From Bombus terrestris (Eukaryota > Arthropoda > Insecta > Hymenoptera > Apidae): a stretch of DNA of 64,000 nt. Within the stretch, counting starts at the first letter, position 1. Every line of letters starts with the position of its first letter. The DNA is taken from positions 5,704,001 through 5,768,000 of the forward strand of contig NC_063276.1 in NCBI RefSeq assembly GCF_910591885.1, in the 5' to 3' direction. The notes below the pieces were generated by a model. The model made no database searches. It was given only the letters and a program-made list of their open reading frames with translations, and was not told where the DNA came from. The translations under genes were made by a program, and so were the position numbers. This document shows, piece by piece, positions 1 through 15,200 of this stretch.

Positions 1-294
1 ACAATTTTTTACAAATTTCCTCGAAAGTTACAAATATCTTCATTAGCTTCGCAAAGCAAACTCATCAATTCACTAATATTATCAGCTATTGAATCATCGT
101 GCAAGGAGATACTGTATGAAGAAAACACGAATCACGATAATTTGTATTGCAAATATCATCGATTGTTCTAACAATTCTGAAACAAACTATAGACTTCAGC
201 CTGATCTAATCCAATCTCTTCGCAATGCTATAACCCCAGGAGCAATAATCATCCACTGGAATATTTGAATTTATCAGGAATTTTCTTGCGACAG

Positions 295-3200
295 ATACGG
301 AGGTCCAGATTCGTATCAAGTCACGGAGAAGTTCAATGTCGATTGGGGCACGTACCTTGTAACGAACAAGAGTATCATCTATGCAACGATCGACGGCCGT
401 GGTTCCGGTCTAATGGACAACGGCATGCTGTTCGCTGGATATCGAAACTTGGGAACCGTCGAGATCGCTGATCAAATCAACGTAACCAGGTGAGCACTGT
501 CTAGATTTCTTCCATAAAAGAAGAAGCCTGGTTACTTTGCATGCTACACCATCTGATACGGTCGAGTCTATTTCGTTCTATCGTAAGGCATATCAAGTGC
601 TGATAGAATTGTAATTTCAATTCGAGGACCGAACCTAATTCGAGCCGATCTCCTGAACAGGAAGTTTCGATCCTATAACGCGATTGTAATTCTGTTCTAA
701 AGAGGATGTTCTAAATCGATTTACTATAAATTCGTTGTCTCTGTATCTAAGAAGAGTGTTTATTAAATGTTTAGTAAAAGTTACGAAGAACCAAGGCTAT
801 TCACGAAACACGGGAGACTCTTTTACTCTGGTCATGGTTGCTCGTGATCGGTTTTTAGGCACTGTGTATATAAAGGGCTGGGATTAATCGGGTTGGCCGT
901 TAGAAAAACCGTGTTTGCATCTTAAACAGGATAGTGCTTTAAATTTTAAATATGCCGGGTGTAATTTGCTTTTTTCATCAGGGAATATTGGCGGTGTCAG
1001 TGATTCGTGGTGGATGTGATGGTGAAAAATGCAAATGGATTTTAATGTCGTAGTTTCATCGTGTGCCGTTCGCAGGGGCTTTGATCGCGACGCCCCTAAT
1101 TTCGTTGTTCTACGATCCATTCCCTGTCACGCTCGCGCCCTCGCATTTTCTCTATTTACATGTAAAATGTCCCCGGGTGCAATTTATCGAGTACCGCTTC
1201 CGGTCGCTTTAAATGCAAAAAGACGCACTGCCCTTGTTATTCTATGCATTTTTAATGCTCGTACGTCAACAAAAGGGAGGCCGATTTATATTTGTGCGGG
1301 CTGGTCGGTTTTTTATGATTTCAAACGACTCTGCAAACCGATATTGCGGCCGACATCGAGATAAGTCAATTTATGACGTGCCCCCACCCGTCTCTGGCTC
1401 GTTTTCTTTTTTCCTTTCACTTTTCTCTCTCTGTCGATCGGTTGATTTATTCGATTGATAGAATGCGAATTTAACAGGTGCTGTACAAATTTAACGCCGT
1501 TCTATCAAACCAGCCAAACGCTACGCGAACGTTACACCGCAGTCAGCTCTGTAAATCGAAGTCCTCGAAAGTATCGTCAGCGACGCAGCATGAATTATCC
1601 TATTTAAAAAATGATCAAAGTTACTCTACTTTTTGACGTTCTAAAGGGCCAGGATTTTGACAATGAGTTGAAAGAAAAATTCGTCAGTTGCCATTTTTAC
1701 CATTTTTGCCATTTCATATAAATTGTGCAACGTTGTGTAAAATTCTTGATCTAATTAATAAATAGATGTATTTCGTAAAAGACGCAAATTAAGCGATAAG
1801 TTAATATAATCAAAAAGATGAAACTTAGGTAGAAAATTACTCTACCTATGAAATATTGTACATTATTATATATTTCATATATTTTTGCATATTACATGCA
1901 TTTTGAGTATTTTTATATCTCTGAAATTCTTCTAAATTCATAAATATCCGTAACCTAGTCATCTTTTAGAAATAATTAAAGCGAAAACGAGTGGAGAATT
2001 CATTATATTATCCTCGGTTAGTATAAAATGAATATTTATCGTAAATCCATTATCTGAGTCTCCTGTTATTTCATTAAATTTCCTATAAATGTGCAACGAC
2101 TCGCAGTTTCAAGATAACCATCATAAATAAGCTAGAAGTTCTATTTGCACAGTACTGTACATTTATCTCCAAAGTTCTTCAAACTCGAAATTCAGAATGA
2201 ATTAATTTCGAGTCGAACTGTACGCCCGAAACTACAATAAAAACGAGCGAGATGGACAAAATTACACGTGAATTCGTGGGACAGTGATCACCAGCCAACA
2301 GAGAGGGTTAGAATGGGGCGAAAAAGTTGCCAAGCATCGTCGCGGCGCGGAACTGAAACCGCGACGCGTGCAAAATTAACGACGCAGAAACGACAGCCTC
2401 GTTTTTCGTCTCGCCCCCGTTCCCCACATTCTCCAGCCTCGAAATTCAAATGCTCCTATTTTTCTTTTGCGTCGAGCTGCTGGCCACCATAGGACGAAGA
2501 AACGCGAAAAAGACGCGATTTTTCGAACAGCGCGAACAACAGAGTAAATGGTTGTGGGTTTCTTAGAATTCCCAGTGCAGCTAGCTAGCGAATCTAATTA
2601 TATGGGAACCGTTCCGTCGTCGTGCCAGACGCTGACTTATCGCCAGCCGACGCGGTAATCCGCTAATCCACCTAACAAACTAGCGCCACGACGAAACCTT
2701 ACTACTCCAACGAATTAGAGTCGCCGCGATGAGTCTCCTTTCTTTCGTGATCAATTTGGAATTAGTTTGGCACAGTCTATGGGTCTATTGATTGTTGCTG
2801 GAATGTTGGGGAAAATTTATATTTTATTATGAATATTTATAAAGAAGTATTTAATTAACACTGAAATAACTAAAGTGACTAAATTATAATTTTCAATCCT
2901 TATCCCTAATATTAGAGTCTTTTATTTCTTGACATCACTTTCATTTCAATCAAGAGGAAGCCTTGTACGATTGGAACGAGAATTCAACAATTCTCGTGTT
3001 TTTCTCACGCTTGAGAGATTTTCTACTGATCGAAAGATACAATCCGATGGAAAAGTGTCGCAAGAAACGCGACAGAGTTGAGGAGGTTGCCTAAACTTCG
3101 AAGAATACATCTTTCAACAGCCAGCCAATGTTCTCTTCTCCCTGATATCTCCAAAATTAAATCATGTACCCTAAACGATCTTCGTTTTCTCGATCCCATT

Positions 3201-6200
3201 AATCACCAAATGTATACCCCCCAAAGGGGCTTCCTCTAAAATTCGAGCAGAAGAAAACAAGAAATCGATCAGGGGTAGTAAAATCGATAGAAGCGACAGT
3301 TTATCGGTCAGTTGCACGAGGAGGCGCTTATCTTCCGGCAGTTATTGATTCCGCTTCGGTTATCTTGAAGGAGGATCGCCGTCGAAACGGCGGACGGATG
3401 CACGCGGAGAACCGTGAGGTATATTTCGTGGGTTGGTATTCAGCGTTCTATGGTCGAACAGCGCTTCTGTTGGCCAACTTAGAAGCTGGTATCCACGTTG
3501 CAATGTTTTGCTGGCGCGTCGCAGCGCGTTCAGCCAGTAAAAAGCGAGTCGTGAAATTGGAAGCCAGCCAAGCGATTGCGGAATCGGCTAGCTCTCTTTA
3601 ACCTTTGGCCTATTGCACGGGGTGTTGTCGAGCCTGCGTCCCTGTCACCATCCTCCAACCCTCTTTATTTCATTCTTTGCCCCTCTCGTTCCTCGATTCT
3701 TCCTTCTTTCGCGCCTAATTTTTTACCCCTCTTTCTTCTTGTCCTTCTTTTTTACCCTTTTTATTTTCTTTCATTTTTCATTCGTTATTTTCTATTCCCC
3801 TTGCTCACTGTCTTTTTTTTCCAAGCATAACTCCACACCCACACTTTTTTTATCGACGTTTCTCATCCCCCAGTGTCGCCCCTCTTTCAGTTTTGCTTCT
3901 TCCCTCCCTTTTTCTTTTTTCTTCTCTTTCTTCTTTCCTGCTCCTTCGGCCGATTTGCGATCCCTATCAATCTCTCTCTGTCTGTCGTTTGTTCTAGCGA
4001 TGGGAATGACATCCTCGCGATGGATTCCGACAGGAAATGGTTGATAGAATCGATAAATAAAAGAGCTTCTTCGGAGGGGTTATCTTCGAGAAAGTAGGAA
4101 GATTTGTTGTTACTAGATGGCGGATATATATGGGGATTCGTATTTTTAGGGGCATTATTTATATAATGGAACGTTGTTTAACGTATTCAATATTAAATCA
4201 GGTGCTATAGTGTAGACAGGGATAATTGATTAAAGCACTTATTACATAGATTGAAAATTAACTAGTTTAGAAAATTCGAAAAGCTCTAATTTTGTAGAAT
4301 TTATCGTGTGAAAAGGAAGAGTACTGGATTAGATTTGAGAGCCGTAACTTGGTTCAGTTGCTGAAACACCGTGTATATTCCGGAATATATTCTAGATTAT
4401 TATCGACGTAGCAGCAAAAGACTAATACAAAGATGACCAGTACTTGTATAATTTGATATTTTCTTTCCACCAGTGTAATATTTTTATCGACGAAACAAAT
4501 CTCTGCTTGAAAATTCTAATTTTGTCTTCGTGAAAATAGGAATTTGCATAAACATCTCTAGTCTGATTATTACATTTTCTGTAGAATATCAAATATTTTT
4601 GAGGCTGCATCTCCTGTTTTCATTATATTTTATTTCATATATGTATATATATACTCTATTCATCATAAAATATTTTCGCGCCATAGTATTCCGTATAATA
4701 TTTTTTTGAATGAACCAAATTTCTTCTATTTCCCGAATTACGTAGCTTCATAAAAATAGGAATTTCCACAAACATTCACGGTCTAATTATCACGTTCATT
4801 ATAAAATACTCAGTATACCAGCAACTATGTCGTCTCTTGTTTTCGTTACATTCTCGTAATTACGGAAAAATTCTGGCTAATCCCTGAAAAGGTACAATTA
4901 AATAATTCCTAAAAATGTTGCACGTTTATCCGCGAAGAAATGGGTCGAATAGAATTTCCAGAAGAACCACCAAATTAGTTTCATCAGTATCTAGCTTGTG
5001 TCGTGGTTTCACGCGCCCCTATTCTTCCACCCTTGTCAGCTACTCTGGAACTCGTTTTCCCAGTGGTTTTTTCCCAGCCTTTGTTCCGTCATCGAACCAA
5101 CGATGTTGCTGTTCCTGGTACGCTTGATCGGTGAATAACCGACCCTGTGATCGAGAGATAAATTCTTTTTTCCATCGGGGCTCCGAGATCCATTTAGGTG
5201 CGGATCGAAGGGGATGAATATTACGTTTACATCGGGGAACGATGAATTCGACACGATGTCTCTACATGAATAGCAGCGGGGTTTCGTTCCAGCTTTCATT
5301 TTAGAAATGGAGCTTGTTATCTGCTTTTCACGATGAACACGAATAGGGATTTTATATAACTAAACTGTTGCGCTTATCTAATAATGTTTAATGCTTGAAA
5401 CTTCGCGCGAACTTACACGCGAAAATATCCGAAGAACGAGCGCCATTTCTCGCAGCAACTTTTTCATACTTTCGTTAGAAGATAATGAAGTTGTTAAAAA
5501 ATATCTGGCAATACAGAAACTAGTGTTCCAAGCGAGTACGACGGGCTTTAATTTTCCGCTTTCGTGTCGCTAATGTTGCTAATGCCTATCGATCGAAATT
5601 GATTTGTTGAAGGTAATTGTGGAAAATTGGAAGATTGTAAAATTGATTTTCGATGAGAAACTCGTTACGACGAATAGTTATTGCCAAAGTTCTAGCGAAC
5701 AATCGAGGGACAGGTCAACGGATCTTCGAAAAAATCTATCCACCCTTAATTACGAATCGACATAAAATGGATCGTAGCTCGTTAGAAATATTATTACGTA
5801 AATGAGAAACGAATCACCATCGTTTGCACGAGCTCTGATTATCTTCGACTGTAGCATCTCCATTTAGATGCATAAAACAATAATGCGAAAAGTCGCAGGC
5901 ATAGAAATCTCGCGAAGTCGGAATGTTTAACGAGAACTGCGAGGAGAGCCGAAGAACAGAAAGCGAGGTACAGAGAACTAAATAACATAAAGAGCGAGTA
6001 AAAAATGACGCACGGGAAAAAAGCGCGGAAAAAGGAATACAAAGTGTGAAACAAGTGTGAAACACAGGTTGAGAGAGAGAGAGAGAGAGAGAAAGCTACA
6101 ATCTAAGAATAGAGAGGAAAAAAATGGATGAGACAATTAACTGAGAGTGACACGTTAATAACGAGAACGAATTGAAATGTATTATTGTTGCATTTAAATA

Positions 6201-9200
6201 CAGTATCAACTGCAAGGATTTTCTGGTGCGGATGTATTATCTCTCTCGCCTGTCTTCCCTCCCTTTGATCTCTGTGCGTCTTCAACATCTACCAGACCGG
6301 CGTCGAAGTTAATTACACACAGTGCCACAAAGTGGCACGAACCGGTGTCGGAAACAGTTGAGTACACAAGCTACGTCGAATACGATTATTCGCGACGATA
6401 AAAGATAGTCCTTTGATTGTTCCGTTTCACTTCATAATGAAAAATATGATGTTTGAATAATCATCAGAAGAATAAGCAAAGGGTAGTGGGAGTTTCGCTC
6501 GTGTCCCTTTCGCTTCGATTACGCTGGCTGTCGAAAGTTTTCAGCGTAAGTTATAGCTCTATCCCGATATAAATTATCGAGTTATTCGAGTTGTTCTCGA
6601 TTAATTTTAGTTTTTTATTTTAAATGAATTTTTAATTTGATTAATTTTTAAATTAACTTTATTTTTGATAGAATTTTTCTTGCAAAGCTTTCGTATAAAG
6701 TACGCAGATTTCTAAGGAAAAATATGGTGCATATTAGCAGTGTATACTTGTGCAGTGAATTCTTATTTTCAGAAACTTTTTGTCTCAACGATACGACACG
6801 GTTTTTCTTTAATTGGAAACTTTTAGCAGCCACGAAACATATTTTCTAACAAGACAAGAAGATCCACCGTGACTAATGTCTAGCTCGACAAAGGCAAAGA
6901 TCGCCGCGATTGCCAGAAATGGACAAAATTTGAGAACACTAAGAATCGTACACGAAAGTGTTTAAAAGAGATCAGACTGAGACCACATTGCGACAAGCGA
7001 TCTTCCAAATTTCTTATTCCACGATGTTTGCTGACTGTGTTTGTCTGACGATGTTTGATGAAACGAGATGGCTGATCGCTGAATAAGAATGGAGCGAAAA
7101 TCGGCGACATCGTAAGCGACTAGAAGGAAAAGAGGAATGGGCGGTTAATACGAAAGAAAGAAAAGATTGCCGCCAGTTGGAAAAAAGAATATTTTTGCGG
7201 CGGATCAATTCAGCCGAGGCAACCGCCTTTGGTTGGTTGTTCCGTTAAAATGCGGGATCACAATGCCAGCGGCGGATAGGGGTGAAATATTTCAGCGCGA
7301 TGCTCGAGGAGATGGAGAGGACGCGTTCGTCGGAAAAAACGACGGCTCGATTATTTTCGAGAGCCTCGGATTTCAATTTACCATGTTCACCCTCTGCTCT
7401 CTCTTTCTCGTGTATTTTCTCTTTTATTCGATCCGATGTGTGTCAATTTGCGTATGTCGAAGTAGCTCTTAATTGAAAAAGGAAAGAGAAAGGGAAGGAA
7501 ATAAAATACAGGAACGAGTGGTAAAACAAGCCGGCAGAGAAGAGTGGAGGGAAAAAACCGAAAAAAGAGTGGCAGCGTGAAAAAATAGGGGGCGCGAGAA
7601 CAAACTTAACCCTTGTCGCACGATGTTTGCTGCCATCCAGCGCGATTGCTTTCCTGACCTTGACTAGTATTTAATGCGAGAACCTTCCCTTTCTTTATTT
7701 TTTCGAGGAAGATAAGAGAAAGATAACAGATACGAAAAATGTTATTAACAGATGAAGATTTTGGAATGTGAAAACTTAGTTATATATTATACTTGGTGAT
7801 TTTAAGAAGTCGTTGACCCGGAAATTGTGTAGTGAGAAAATATAATATGATACACTTTATGAGATATTACGTACTATGATCAACTTTCCGAAACATTCTG
7901 CATGTGTAACGTATTTGGAATATAATATGAAATCTGTCTTCTCGTATTTACATGTAATTTACAGCCATGTTTCATTCCAGAATTGAAATTCAACATAGGT
8001 TTCTTTCCACGTATAAACCGCGCGATGAAAGATACAAATCCGAAATAGAAAGTATAGTACGGTAAAAAAATACTAAAAATTAATAAAACCACGCATTAAG
8101 GTGTAACAAACACTATTTGACAAGAATAGACAAAGAAAGATATACAACGAATGAGCGAATTAATTTGCAAGTGAATAAATTTTCACGTACGATTTTTAGT
8201 AACGCTTTATCGACTTTTCCAGCAATTATTTTTTATATTTATATTACTCACTTACAGACTGGTTGTATCATCGAATAATCGTCAAAAAATCATCGTACAA
8301 TTTTGTCTATTGAGTGGCGAACTGTTCATCGTCGCAAGGTTAGAGAAGCAGATAGTCGAAGGGGTCGAAAGTGCTCGAAAGTTTGGAAACTTCGTTGATT
8401 TCCTGAAATTACCGTGGCAGAGATTTTCGTGTTAGTCGAGAGTGATCGTGCCAGATTCGTACGCGAACCTAATTCCCCTATGAGTTAAATCAGGTATTCA
8501 AAGGTGGAATCTCGTAGATCCTAATTAAAGAAAAACCATTCCGCGAATCAAAGAAACCAAACCTTCTCGATTCATTCGTCAGGGTTGGAATAGGGGTTCC
8601 GATACGTCAATCGGCCTCAGGCACGAAAGCAGCCGAGCTTTCGAAACTTTGATTAAACTCCAGACCACGCTAGGCACTTTAAACTAACGATTCTCTTCGA
8701 TCATGCCTGCTAAGTGACGAGGAATAGTAATTCACGATCTTTCCGCAATTTTGTTCTACGTGAAGATTATTTTTAGATGTGACACCGAAACAATAAGGGA
8801 AATTGGTCTATGTGGTCTGATTAATTTTGAGAAACGAGATTGTTCGCCTATGGTTCTTTCTTTCCTCGTTTTCTCGTTCATTTTTCTTCGAGATTAGAAT
8901 TATTGAGGTAATCAGAATGACCAATTCGTAATTTTTCATGCAGGGATGCGTTTTAGAGGATCTGAATGATTTTTTTTTTTAATATTTATCGCAAAATATT
9001 TAAAATTTTTGTAGAAATATTTTGTTAATATATTCTATTATCTATAATAAATATATTCTATATATTATTTTGTAAAACAATTTCTTCAGTAGAATATAAG
9101 TTTTGCAAGAGAAAGGATCTTCATCTTTTCATCATTTTTTTTCTCTACACGACAATCTTTTGATAGAAATTTTCCTACGATATTAAACATCGCTTTGTCC

Positions 9201-12200
9201 ATTAAAACGAAAGCACAGAAAAGAATGGGAACATCTTATTCGAATATTTTGTTGAAAATTTTACGTTTTAGTCGTCCAATATTAAACGCGCTCAAATAAC
9301 TACGGGTCCATTTGACTCTTAGCACGATACAGAAGCGAATAAGATCGATCGAGAATGGCGAGGCAAAGTGGAGCGTGGCCTTATTCGCGAGTGACTCGTT
9401 AAAGATCGAAGACAACGCGCATCGTCCGAAAAAAAAGTGAAATTCTATAGGTGAGAAAATCGATGCTCGATGCTGAAAGCTTAGATTCTGAGAGGAAAAC
9501 GAAACACGAGAGGAAAAAACCGGAGAAACATTGGTAACTGTAGAAATAGAGTTTAACGGAGGTTGACTGGCCGATTTACGAGGTAAATAAATTTCGTGAA
9601 AAAAGAGATCCATCCAAGCAAGAGTCTGCTATTTCTATGGGTATCCGTGTGTCCACAGTTCCCTATGGAACCATTATTATTATCGAACACGCGAAACGCT
9701 ACGAGACAATGGTCGTGGTGGAGATTCGAAGAAACCGGCTCCCTTTTACCCCTTCCGACCGGAAATCGCGTATTTTCTCTGGCAGTGAGGATGTCGATTG
9801 CGTCTTCCAGTTGACCAAGCGGAAATTTACAGCAATACTAACCATCCTTTGGTTTCGTTCAAAGTTCGATGCGGCGCGCAACTCCTTTTGTCATATTTCC
9901 ATCATTTTTCTTGTCATTGTCAATTGCGAGGAAAAGTTGAAGATGATAAGAGAATCATACCGTTACGTCACTTTTATATTTTTGTCGCAATTTTCGCTCG
10001 ACTCTTGTTGTTACATGTATTTCCTTGTTTTATTACGGAGTTGTAACATAATATTCGTCCATTTTCTTCGTTCCGTGGCGTAACGTCATCTCTCCGGCGC
10101 TTTATCAATTCCACGTACACAAATGTTACGTATCATTTTAAAAGCTACATTTCAGCCAGTCATTTCGATGAAAGTTCGTTACGATGCGCCCAATACCTTT
10201 TTAATGAAATTTTAAACACGTTGTTATATATAAAAGGAAGGAAATTTTCGATATATTTCGGTTTTATCGAGAAGGGAAAAATACGTGGGAAAATTATGGC
10301 CATCGTACAATAAATATCGGGTAACGATATAAATTCTTCAACGTTTGCAATTCTCTGTGTTTTACAACCGGTATAATCATATTTCGGTCTCGGTAAAAGT
10401 CAACATTAATTTCGTCAAAAGGTATTTACAGTGCTAGGCCATAAATATTAAGGCATCTCGTGATATCATTTACAGTTAGCATAAATTGAATGCTTTTCGT
10501 TGTTTTTATTTTCTAGTTATTTTATTATAGCTTTTATTATTTTATTTTATTATAAATCTGTTATTTTACGCGCATCATATTCCAATAGACGTAACCAACA
10601 CAATACAAAAATACAACACAAAATAAATATAAAAATGTTTTTAACGATGTTTTCCATGTATATCCCAATATTTATAATCAGTAGCGCTTTCGTTCTAGAT
10701 AATTATAAAAAGAAAAAAAGACAAATAAATTCAAATCCCTCGTTTCGAGCATATCCGCGAAAGGATTAAATCAAACCCATTCTCATATTCTGTGTCACAA
10801 TTCAAAACGCTAAGACGGTACAAAGGAGGGAAAGGAAGCTTTTCTCGGACATGTAGCAAAGCAGACAGGACATCCAAACTCTGCTAGTTGGCAAGTAGAA
10901 TGTCCTGTCGCCAATCAGACGCGGGTCTCGCGTTTAAAGTAGCCTTGACACCATCGCATGGCCCCAGGGTACGACGTCGTGCAGAAATCACAGAGATACA
11001 CGTGGACAGGATGTCTCGGTCCGGTTCCAAAGGACTATGACCCCAGCGTACAGGACCTTAAACTCCCACCGCACCCTGCACCTCTTCTCCCTCCGCACTG
11101 CGTCACTCTGACTACAACTGGATCTGGGTTAGCTGGTAAAATCAAAGTCCACTGTATGCGATTTCTATATTCCCAAAATAGAAGTTTCCCGAGACGGATC
11201 TCTGTATCCCAGATCTTTCTTTGGAAGCTGTCCAAACGTATACTTTTCTGCTTTATATAAAATGATGCAAAAGTGATTCCGATACTGGCATTGTTTGCGA
11301 AACAATTTTTCGGTGTAGTACAAATAGAAACGTTAGATCGATAGTTTTTATAAGATTTTATTTATAGAGAGCTTCGCTTTTTGCTTTATTTATTTATTTT
11401 TTTAATGTAACTGTATATTTCGAACGTATATTCCTGCTGTATACAGAGTGATGCAAGAGTAACGCGATAGTAGCATTCGATGTTTGGAAAGCAATTTTTG
11501 GGAACAGCTTGGTTAAAAATTCTAGCACGGATCAATATTTCTTATATGATTTTATTTATAAAGAGTGTCACTTTTTACTTTATCCAGTTTTTTCTAGAAT
11601 GCATTTGTCCAAACGTATATTTCTGCTACGTACAGAATGGTGAACAAATGACACGAAACTATAAACATTGGATATTTTGAGGAACAGTGGGAATAAAAAT
11701 ATTGGTATGGATAAAATTTCCTTGGTAAAAAATGTGTATTACATTGATATTAAATTTGTTAGGAAGAGTAGCAGTTTCGATACAAAGCGTATTAAATAGA
11801 AAACTAGGAGTAGTTTAGTACAAATTAGGGAATTCGTTCTTCTATTCGTCCCTAGGGGATTCGTCCCTAATTCCCTCCCCCCAGTAAATTATCTCCATTA
11901 AACGAACGAATTTACGAATAGGATAATGAGCGCTGTGCTATCCACCATCCACGTTGAACATATTTCGTTAAATGAACATTTAAATAAAACCTAATCCTAC
12001 ATTGTCCACGATTATCTACGTGTAAACAAAACATCAAAACCAAAGCTATATTTTCCCATAGTCCATCAGGTTAATTAACAAGAATAATAATTACCTGCTG
12101 CGACGACGAAAAACACAAACTCACAGGAAACTACATTACCTCAGAAGCGTATAAAATAGCGCAAAGTTTCAAATTAATTCCTGCAGCCCCACAAAGATTC

Positions 12201-15200
12201 CACAGAATCGTATATTTCTCACATCATCCAAGGGAAGAACAACGTTACACCGTCTAAAAGGCTCACAAAGAATCTCGCGTCCCACTTTCCCATCCTCTCT
12301 TTATAAACTTCTTTCCCATCAACAACCGCGTTTCCATGTTCACAAGGTTGCGCAAAGAGAACAACGAAAGAAAGAGAGAGCGTATCGAGAAGAAGGTAAT
12401 ACACGGGGAAAACGTCTAAATGGCCATTAAGCTACCACCAGCCGTAAACACAGAGTTCGGCTTACCACTATCTAACAGAAAGTAAGGGAGATAAAGGGGA
12501 AAAAGGAATAGGGCGATGTTAAAATTTGAAAGCGCGTCGCGATCCTCTTAGTTACCTCGGCTCGCTCGTAAAAATCGTTTTTAAAGGATAGTCGTGGTAA
12601 AATAAATGTCGTCCGCTGGCCTAAGTGCTCCACCAGGTAGATGCATTATGCATCCGAGTCCGAGTGTCCTTCGAGCCTCGAGGAAGATGGATTTCGCGGA
12701 AGTGAAAGGGGATCCTGTGTGTCTGGCATCCGGTGAAAAATAGATACAACGGATCGAGTACCTGTCCTCTTCTCCGGCAGCTTGTAAAACACGTGTCCAA
12801 TTTTTGTAACCGCATGGCCGATGAATCTAGCTGAAAATTCCCCACGAACGTTCGAGCGATAAAGAAGATGGATCTAGGACTGCGATCTGGCAATACGATC
12901 TGATCGACTATCACAGACGCCTGCCGCTACTTTTATCAGCAGGAATTTGATAAAAATTGCTGGATGGATGTGGATAAATGGATTAAAGGAGCTAGAGAGT
13001 AGCGAGAGAAGAATATTCTAAAGGTGCGCGAGATTGGAGATTGGTCGGGAAACGAAAACGGAAGCGGCTGGATCGACGGCGTCACGCGTGACGGCTAGTG
13101 TACAGCGAGAGGCAAAAGCATTTTCCTATATTTCAGTTTAGCTTATCGCGAAAACAAAAATGTTTGTTGTATTATCGAATATAATTATCAGTATATTCCA
13201 ATATGCGTATGTACAGTGGCTACCAGAACTATTGAGCGCATATTTTTATTTTCCGAGGAAAAATGAATTTTCATGTAAGAGTATTATTAAATGATACGAA
13301 GTTTAATATAGTTCTCTTTTTATTTCTATCTTCTGACTGTACGAATACCTTTGCCAAACTCACTGTAGACGCCAAAATATGTCTATGTGTGCACCGCGTG
13401 TAGCTTGTACTACTATCGCTCGTAACATTAAACAGTATACCCGGATTTTTGGAGGATTCTCTTCAAAATATCGTTATTTGTCTTTCACTTATAATCGCCG
13501 CCGAATTCATGTTACGATTTTAATAGACTGCGAATGAAATTCTGAGAATAATATAAAAGAGATAAAAAGCGATAGAACAATTCCATCCGCTTAAAACAAT
13601 ATTGAGCGATACGATGGAAAGAAAAATCATAAAATCATAATATAATAAAACAACTTTCTCAATTACCCGCACGAAAGAATGATAGACACACCAGGATTAA
13701 TAGATACCTCCAACCCCTTATATTTGATGAAATGTATTTTTTCATTTTTCACCTCCGTGTTTGCACTCCATCTTTTTATTCCAGTCGTAATTTTAGCTGA
13801 GATAAATCTGACGATAAAAACAAATCTCTAAGCTCTATAAGCGAAATAGTCTTTCGTTATTAAAGCAGACTTGATAAATTTACGATTTAATAAAGGAACA
13901 ATCTTTGACGTTTCGAATTGGCCGGTTTCATTAACGAGCGATCTAACACGTAGACGATTTTCCCGTCGATTGCAGGTACTTGCAAGACACGTTACCGTTC
14001 ATCGACCGTACCAGGACGGCGATATGGGGCTGGAGTTATGGTGGATACGCGACGGGCATGACGCTCGCCATGGATTATCATGGTGTCTTCAAGTGCGGCA
14101 TGTCCGTGGCACCTGTAACAGATTGGGCTCTTTACGGTACGTCCAACAGAGATAATATTTTCATCCGCTTGAACGTCGAGTGCTTCATCCTTATTTTACA
14201 GTCTTTTTGTTCTTGAAATATTGGATATTCACTTCACCATGATACTTCATCAACTAAATTCGTCGTTATTTAAAATGTACAATTTGACGATATATTATTT
14301 TATGGGCATACGGTGGCGAACGAAAGGAAGTTTATAAAATAAGAAATGTACAAAGACATCGTAATTCTACGAAATTCAATGCGTTACTCGTTAATAATCA
14401 ATTTAAAAAACGATCATCGTACGACAACGATAAAAAAAATTGGTTTCGTCTCGAGCAATAAATCAACGCTTCGTAAAGATTTGTAACAGATGTTAATGCG
14501 ATTTTTAATTTAATATACCTCTTCGTTTTTCGATTACTCTCGCGTAACATTCTGCCAGTACAAAATCAATACTTATTCCAAGTATTGTTAAACACCGCTC
14601 TCTTTATACTTGATATTTTTATCGCATTTTTTTGATGGTTACTAATATAATACGTCTTACATTTATTATGACATAATATCATAGAACGTATTAACAAATT
14701 TTGGCTGGAAAAAAAATGAAACACCCTGTACAGTTAAAATATTCTTGTTTAAAATATAATTATAATATGATAATCAGGATCTGTTAGATTGGAAGCTTGC
14801 CGTATAATTTGACAAATTTTAATATGTTTTGCCTTTGATATTTGATTTTCATTTTACCAACGTTGTGTTGAATATTATCTTTCATTAGCGGCACTTGGCC
14901 AATATATTTGCCATGGGATGGTAAGCGAGTATCCAGCCCGAATCTGTCCTTATTTGAACTGCAAACCAGTTAAACCTTTTGTTCGACCCTGCGAAATTTC
15001 CTCTGCTTGCCTAGTGTTCATATTCGAGGAGCGAATGTGAGTGTCTTTAAACCTGCGTAAATCTAATCTCCAAGTGTGCTTAATCCTGACAATCATCGAA
15101 ATACTTGAACAATTAAACCGTGCCATTGAGATAAATCCATCGCTGCTATCAACATGATCGTTGTAAAACGAAAAGGTACAGTAACGTGACGCAAAGTATC

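Larger units (their letters stand above)
490..13975 (+). other. 13.5-kb intron of the DPP4-like gene
   Basis: Begins GTGAGC after base 489 and ends TTGCAG at 13975. I see no convincing gene inside it. It holds a pyrimidine-rich stretch at about 3640-3960, a GA microsatellite, a GC-rich block at about 10,860-11,140 and a degenerate triplication at 11,228-11,720, each listed separately. The short open frames here have no recognisable domains and look like chance. Confidence 0.75.

Noticed and set aside
3576..4044. Two overlapping hydrophobic open frames
   Set aside because: They arise from a long pyrimidine-rich (TTC/CTT) stretch in an intron, giving Phe/Leu/Ser-rich frames by composition.
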